A stretch of 64,000 nt of DNA from Gymnopilus junonius. Its lineage: Eukaryota; Basidiomycota; Agaricomycetes; Agaricales; Galerinaceae. The stretch lies in contig JADNYJ010000083.1 in NCBI GenBank assembly GCA_015501075.1, forward strand, positions 1 to 64,000, given 5' to 3'. A program made the position numbers and the translations under genes. The notes below the pieces were generated by a model. The model saw nothing but the letters and a program-made list of their open reading frames with translations. It was not told where the DNA came from and made no database searches. This document shows positions 58,590 through 64,000 of the stretch, piece by piece (within the stretch, counting starts at the first letter, position 1; every line of letters starts with the position of its first letter).

Positions 58590-61414
58590 ATGCTGCTCTC
58601 CCTTCCTCCCGAGATCATCGTCCACATTCTATGCCAGCTCCATCCACACGACTACCTCGCCTGCCAACTCTCCTGCAAACACCTCAACGACCTCATCGCC
58701 CACTCCTCAGAACTCCAATACTCCGCCGCCCTCCTCCGAGCATGCGCGGATGACAACCCGTGTTCAAAGCTCCCTATATCAAGGAAGCTCGAGGCCCTGC
58801 GCATTGCTGAAAAGGCTTGGACGAGTTTGCGCCCGAGATGTGAGATGTCTGTCCCTGTGGATCATGCGCAGTCGGGCGTGTATGACCTTTCGGCTGGGGT
58901 GTATCTGCTCAGCAATGCGACGCGGAATGCGATTCATTACCTGAAACTACCCAGAAATTCGACCGACGAGATAAAATGGGAGATGCTCGAGGTCAACAAT
59001 TCCATCATCGATATCGGATTGTGTCTGTACGAACATGATCTAATCGTGATCGTCACCTCGTACGTTTTCCCCCCCTTCTTTCTTCCTCCCCTCTTGGGGT
59101 CTGATCGTGTCATATATTCCTATACAGGACTGTTGTTCAGCAGCAACACGCAGCGCTGCGGCCGTTATATAAGATTGAGCTCCAGTTTGTCCAATTCTCT
59201 ACGGGAAAGCCACACCCGGATGCGCGCGAGAGTCGGATCCACGTTATGAACTCGCAATGGGAGAAACCGGCTGTGGGGATTGAGATCGTGGGCGACCATC
59301 TCGTCCTCATCCTGTGTTTCTATAACGCCCAAAGACCCGAAGATCGCGTGTACATCTACGAGTGGAAAACGAATACACTGAAAGTCGTACGTCCCATGTC
59401 CTTTTTTTCCTTCGTTCTCAAACTTTTTTTTCTCAACGTTTTTTGTTATATATTCTTCTATCGTTGTAGAGTTGGCAAGCACCGTATCAGTCCTACTCCG
59501 GCTTCCTCTTCCTCACTCCCGATCTCATCCTCCTCCCCAACACACTCACGGGCTGTCTGGACATCTTCCGCATCCCATCCAAGCCCACCTTCGACACCCC
59601 AACCCTCTCCTCATCCTCAAGCTCCCAGAGCTCGCAGAAGGCCGCGTGTACGGCTCCATATCCACTCGTGCGGAACCCAACCCCGTAGGATCCACATCAT
59701 CCTCCACCTCCACATCCCCATCCCCATCCACATCCGCATCTACTGCACACCCACCTTCCCGTCCAACCCCAACTGCAGAGCGCGGGAGTCACCCCACGCA
59801 CGCCTTCCTCCCTAAAGCAAACCAAGCAATATGTATCTTCGACCTCCGCATCCTCGTAGCGCAGATGATGCTCCTCCCGGGTGGAGGGATTAATTTACAT
59901 TTCCGGTTCCGCCATCGCTTCACGTTTGTCGTTCATCGGAGTAGGTTGGTGGAGGTGGTGGAGAGGTTTGGTATGAGGAGGAAGGATGGGGATGGGAGGA
60001 TGGGGAGGAGGGGGAGGATGGGGGGAGGACGTGGAGGAACAGGGCGAGCAAGGCCACGAACGTGAAACCAACGATAGCAGAGTGGAGGAACGGGAGGTGG
60101 AGGCGTCTTTAGCTGAAGATAGCGGTCAACGTACCGGATCGCCTTCATCCACACCCAGCTTGCGCAGCGTCTCCCCTTCCTCTGCCTCTCTGCCTCTTCT
60201 ACCTCCTCTGCCTCAGCCTCAGCCTCTGCCTCTGCTTCCTCCCCATCCCGCACCCGCACCTCCCACCCGCACTCACCTCCCCCTCATCCAGGCCCACCCA
60301 CACTCTCATACAGCCTCTGGGGACCCCCCATCACGCGCTGGTTCAACTCGGACAATGTGCTCACGCATTGGATCACGACTGCGGCTGGGCAGCGGTGTGT
60401 GCAGATGGAAGATCGCCGTCGGGGGGGGTGCGGGTGCGGGTGCGGGTGCGGGTGCGGGTGCGGGTGTGGGTGTGGGTGCGGGTGCGGGAGGGGATGGAGG
60501 AAGGGTGCCTGCTCCTGTTGTTGTGTTTGATTTTAACCCGGGTCATGTGAAGCAGGAGGAGAGGAGGCAGAGGCGGAGGCGGGTGGAGAGGCGTGTGGAG
60601 AGGCGTGTGGAGAGAAGAGAGAGAGGTGCAGAGGTGATGGAAGTAGTGGATGCGGTGGAGAACGCAGATGATGAAGAAGAAGTTTTAGTTTTCGAAGATG
60701 AGGATGAAGATGCGCGTATGTTGCCACTGCACGACGTCGGCCATGAGGCTGAGGACGACGAGGAGTGGGAGGATACTGATACTGATACTGATGACGATGA
60801 CGATACCGACGAGGAAGAAGAGGAGGAGGCGGAGGAGGAGGAGGATCATATGCATATCGCTCCGCACCTCCATGCTCCGACTCGAGCTCAATCCCAACCT
60901 CAAGCTCAACATCATCACCATCGTCACCATCGTCGTCGTCGATCATCCACCGTGTTCTCTTCGAATTCATCGCACGCGCACGCGCATGCATCCACATCCA
61001 CATCCACGTCCACATCAGCATCAACATCAGCATCAGACAAAGCCGGCCCATCATCTCCTCAGGCCCAATCCTCCTCCTCCTCCTCCCCCCTCCTCCTCCT
61101 CCTCCGACCCCAACTCTGCCTCCCACCGCACATGGCTCATCACCTCCCCCACGGACCTCCAGCCCGAAGAAACATTCTCCGAACCCGTATCCGGTTCATT
61201 GCCCTACGTGGCGTGTGCTACGGTGGAAGAGTATATCTGGGATGGGGTGTTGTTGGATGAGGAGAGGGTGTTGGGGCTCAAGGTGTGTGTGTGTTTTTTT
61301 TTTTTTGGGGGGGGGGAGGAATTTTGGCGCTGATGTTTTTTTTTTTCGTTTTTTTTTGGGCAGACGAATGAGTCGGGTGATGTTGAGAGCGTTGAGGTTG
61401 TTTGCTTTGGGTAG
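58590..61414 (+). CDS. F-box protein with propeller-like body and acidic tail, frame breaks present
   Basis: ATG 58,590 begins MLLSLPPEIIVHILCQLHPH, then LSCKHLNDLIAHSSEL, a canonical F-box at residues about 3-40. Exon 1 ends at 59,059 and exon 2 starts at 59,128, in phase. A third exon joins through an intron ending near 59,469 to give SWQAPYQSYSGFLFLTPDLI. Strand-like segments (GVYLLSNATRNAIHYLKL, VGDHLVLILCFYN, DRVYIYEWKTNTLKV, QAICIFDLRILVAQ) resemble a beta-propeller. From 60,540 come Arg-, Asp/Glu- and His/Ser-rich stretches. The last exon (TNESGDVESVEVVCFG) follows a G/T-run intron at about 61,282-61,363. Frame changes near 59,600, 60,000, 60,300 and 61,060, mostly in repeats, prevent a single clean frame. 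Likely role: SCF adaptor. Confidence 0.58.
60427..60490. repeat. GGTGCG hexanucleotide array
   Basis: About ten GGTGCG/GGTGTG units in the F-box gene, encoding Gly-Ala repeats. Every unit carries a G3 run, so the plus strand could form G-quadruplexes. Confidence 0.7.
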
Positions 61415-63235
61415 AGGGATATAGGGTACGTTGAGGGTTGAGGTGCGTGTGGGCTGTTAGGAATCGCTTTTTTTCCTTTGTTTTTTTGATAATTTACTAA
61501 TAACACCTATGCAATTGACAGACGTTGAGGTGTTAGTTAAACACATGAGGGGTGGTTATGTATGAGCTGGAGGATGTAAAAGGCGATGGGAATGTGACTA
61601 CGATTACACCCTCCTGAAAGTTAGGTCGATAGAAGGGCGTTTATGATTATGATTTTTTTGTAACCTTGATGAATGAATGAAATCAGTTATGTTGTTTTGA
61701 GTTATACGAAGCCGAAGCCCTAAAAGAGAAAGATGGATTGGCCCCCCCTCATTCAACATTGTGTGCCGCTCGGGTTATTTCTGACCATTTAGACTTCACT
61801 CTTTCTCACTCTAAGGTACTCCATTTCCTTCAGACAGGCTTACAAGCCTTTCTCGTACGTGTTGTTTGATTCGAAATTTGTTCTTCCGCATCGACTATAT
61901 AAAGGTCTCCTTTAACCGAACCCAATTTGAAGTAACTTCTTGATCTTGCCTGGAAGAATTTCAGCAGCAACGACTATCTGAGCGATGCATGCTTCCGAAA
62001 TACTCTATAAAGCCGGCAACGTCATAGGGCGCCTTACTGTTTGTGGCTGGGAACTTATAATTTGAGTTTAGGGAAATCCTCTGTCCCTTATCCTCACTCA
62101 AACCCATTTCCTCGTCTTTAAAGACTTGATTCACCTCTGGCTATCTATCCTTAGCTCACAGAATGAGCTCAATAATGTGCAGCGGATTCGCTAGCAAAGG
62201 GCCCGCCAAATGAGAGGTTCCAGAAGATCGAGATTGAGGAGTTTTAAATCTGATAGACGGAGAAGAGTTCCCTAATAACTCGTTAGGAAAGGATGCAAGA
62301 GAAGGAAGGGCGTCAAATCTTCGTATGATCATTGTAATGGATAGATGGAAAAGTGGGTGATGGGAGGACTTTGGAGGCTGATGCTGGAAAGCCGGCTCAG
62401 GCACTGTCTGATCTATAGGCGCAGATAAACATTGCCGCCATCATCCCTCCAGCGAGTCGTTGCCGTCTTGTATGGTGTGAACCTTTTACAACACCTCTCT
62501 TCCTTTTATTTCGTCCACAGCAAGTACTTTTAATTGTTGTTACATCTCCTACCCCTCTTCCATCGGCGTGCTCTCAAACTCTCTGAAGCCTTTGGGCATT
62601 GCTGGACTTGGAGGCCAACTGGAGACGTACTGCTTATTGCTGGTTGTAACCTCTAGGATGATGTCTGTGAGCCTCTTGGGTCCTTGTTCATGTGTAATGG
62701 TAATGCGATGCTGGTAGGTCCCATCTTACTAACAGTATATAACTCACCCTAGTATTGTTATTCTTCGCCTTTGTGAACCTCCGCAATTCTCCTTCGGCAC
62801 CTTTCATCACTTCAGCCATTGATGAAGATGCCAACACAGCTTCCCTAGTGCATTTACACTCACGCTATCAGTTTCAGACTTATTCGAACTGGACAGCAGC
62901 TCTACTCTCCTCATCAATTAACGTCAACGCATTATTCCCATTCACAATTTGATAAAGGAAGTAAGAGTCAATATCCTGAAGAAGTCAAAGGATAAATTGG
63001 CCATAGTACGTGACTTAATTTATATAGATCTATCCACCCTATCGCGTTTATTATCTGACTGACAACTATGTACTCCCTATGGACAAGAACCAACCAAAAG
63101 TATCCAAACTTGTTCACTTACCAAAACAGCAATAAGCCCCGCAAATCGTACAAGGCACGAGGAAATGCAAGTGGTAACCATTCGTCAAATTGAGTGCTTC
63201 GATATCTGCTTGTAAATCTCTCTTAGCCGCATGAT
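61415..63235. other. Intergenic, 1.8 kb
   Basis: Separates two F-box loci with converging 3' ends. Short frames only (for example minus strand 62,156-62,404 and plus strand 62,755-62,952), none with a supported product. Confidence 0.35.
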
Positions 63236-64000
63236 TTACATGTGTCGTTGTAAGATTGAGTGGGCAATTGGTATACATAGAGATGATGGACCGGCCTTGT
63301 TTCGAGCACGAAGCATGTTGACAACGTTATTTGTTTTCCCATCTACAGCGAGCGAGAAAGAGTTGAGATGGCGAAGCAAGCCACCATTGGCCATGTCAAT
63401 GAGTATGGGGAGAGCAACATGGATCCCAGGAGGTAGAGAGAGTGACTTGATGTTAGGAACAGACCTCATCAGCTCCTCCAATTTGCTGTAGTCAGATCGA
63501 GGTCGATTCGACCTACAGCTGATACGATTATGGTCAGGCAAGTCCACCAAGACGAGTTTTTTGAGTGTGGTGGATGAGTGCGAGAGCCATTGGGTGTATA
63601 GAGCCGGATCCCACTTGAATGGGTGATTCCTATCCGCCCAGTCAACCCAGAGAGATATGATAGCAGGAAGGTGGATGAGGTGGATAAAATTCGGAGAGTG
63701 GCTGGTATCGACAAGTCGAAGGCAAAGATCGGTAAGTACACGCATAATAACTGGATCCATGTGCTGTTGCTGAAGAAGAGTTGATATTGGTGCGAATGTT
63801 ACGAAGAAAGATGCTTCGGTTAGAGTGGTGCGTGACTGACGCATGATTGATATGAAAGCGTCTGCGGAGATGCAGATAGATCCCATGTCGATCTTCGTCA
63901 TTGGCTCCAGATGTGACATGGTATCAAGTCGCAGCGGAGGAAGACGCTGAGGTGGATCCACGTGCCCAAAGCTATAACGCGCGTGGACGATGGAGGTAAA
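63236..64000 (-). CDS. F-box/LRR-type protein, C-terminal part, cut by window edge
   Basis: An open frame continues without a stop to the right edge, so the N-terminus and any F-box lie outside. The visible 254 or so residues show leucine-patterned segments (MDPVIMRVLTDLCLRLVDTS, FIHLIHLPAIISLWVDW, TLKKLVLVDLPDHNRI, KLEELMRSVPNIKSLSLPPG) like other fungal F-box proteins in this window. It is intact as far as seen. Confidence 0.55.
   Translation of the reverse strand, partial: FTSIVHARYSFGHVDPPQRLPPLRLDTMSHLEPMTKIDMGSICISADAFISIMRQSRTTLTEASFFVTFAPISTLLQQQHMDPVIMRVLTDLCLRLVDTSHSPNFIHLIHLPAIISLWVDWADRNHPFKWDPALYTQWLSHSSTTLKKLVLVDLPDHNRISCRSNRPRSDYSKLEELMRSVPNIKSLSLPPGIHVALPILIDMANGGLLRHLNSFSLAVDGKTNNVVNMLRARNKAGPSSLCIPIAHSILQRHM

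Noticed and set aside
1..64000. CRISPR array or bacterial-type defence operon
   Set aside because: No regularly spaced repeats; genes are intron-bearing eukaryotic genes.

Overview
This window looks like nuclear DNA of a mushroom-forming basidiomycete (Agaricomycetes). The reasons are dense GT-AG introns of about 50-80 bp, several F-box/leucine-rich loci, a GT31 glycosyltransferase, a secreted beta-propeller lactonase-like protein, a multi-BRCT Rtt107/Brc1-like protein and a hAT transposon. The placement is inferred from gene content; no rRNA or tRNA gene was found.

Layout. 333-7,810 (+) is an Rtt107/Brc1-type BRCT gene with one giant T-rich intron and clustered frame breaks. 8,010-9,349 (-) is a type II membrane GT31 glycosyltransferase. 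10,449-12,123 (-) is a nine-exon secreted lactonase-like propeller. 13,489-15,077 (+) is a damaged F-box gene. 15,653-16,583 (-) is an acidic-tailed nuclear-type hypothetical gene. 17,073-18,103 (-) is a membrane-anchored YqcI/YcgG protein. 20,806-21,960 (+) is a secreted cationic protein precursor with dibasic sites formed at exon junctions. 23,062-27,412 is a complete hAT transposon with 13-bp inverted repeats and a perfect 8-bp target duplication. 27,732-36,413 holds F-box/LRR genes and fragments. 38,063-47,770 (-) is a very large PH-domain, low-complexity protein with a second giant intron. 48,755-49,393 is a hAT-type MITE. 51,250-52,614 is a head-to-head pair: a 57-residue gene and an SDR lacking the usual Tyr-Lys pair. 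55,110-57,122 (+) has two small single-pass membrane proteins in tandem. 58,590-61,414 (+) is an F-box gene with a long acidic tail. A partial F-box/LRR gene runs off the right edge.

No operon-like pathway is visible; the genes look individually regulated. Several genes assemble cleanly with every splice phase consistent (GT31, lactonase, YqcI/YcgG, cationic precursor, hAT transposase, SDR). Others (BRCT gene, PH gene, several F-box loci) show single-base frame changes while the amino-acid family signature continues in another frame. That contrast points either to patches of poor consensus or to real decay, and it cannot be settled from sequence alone.
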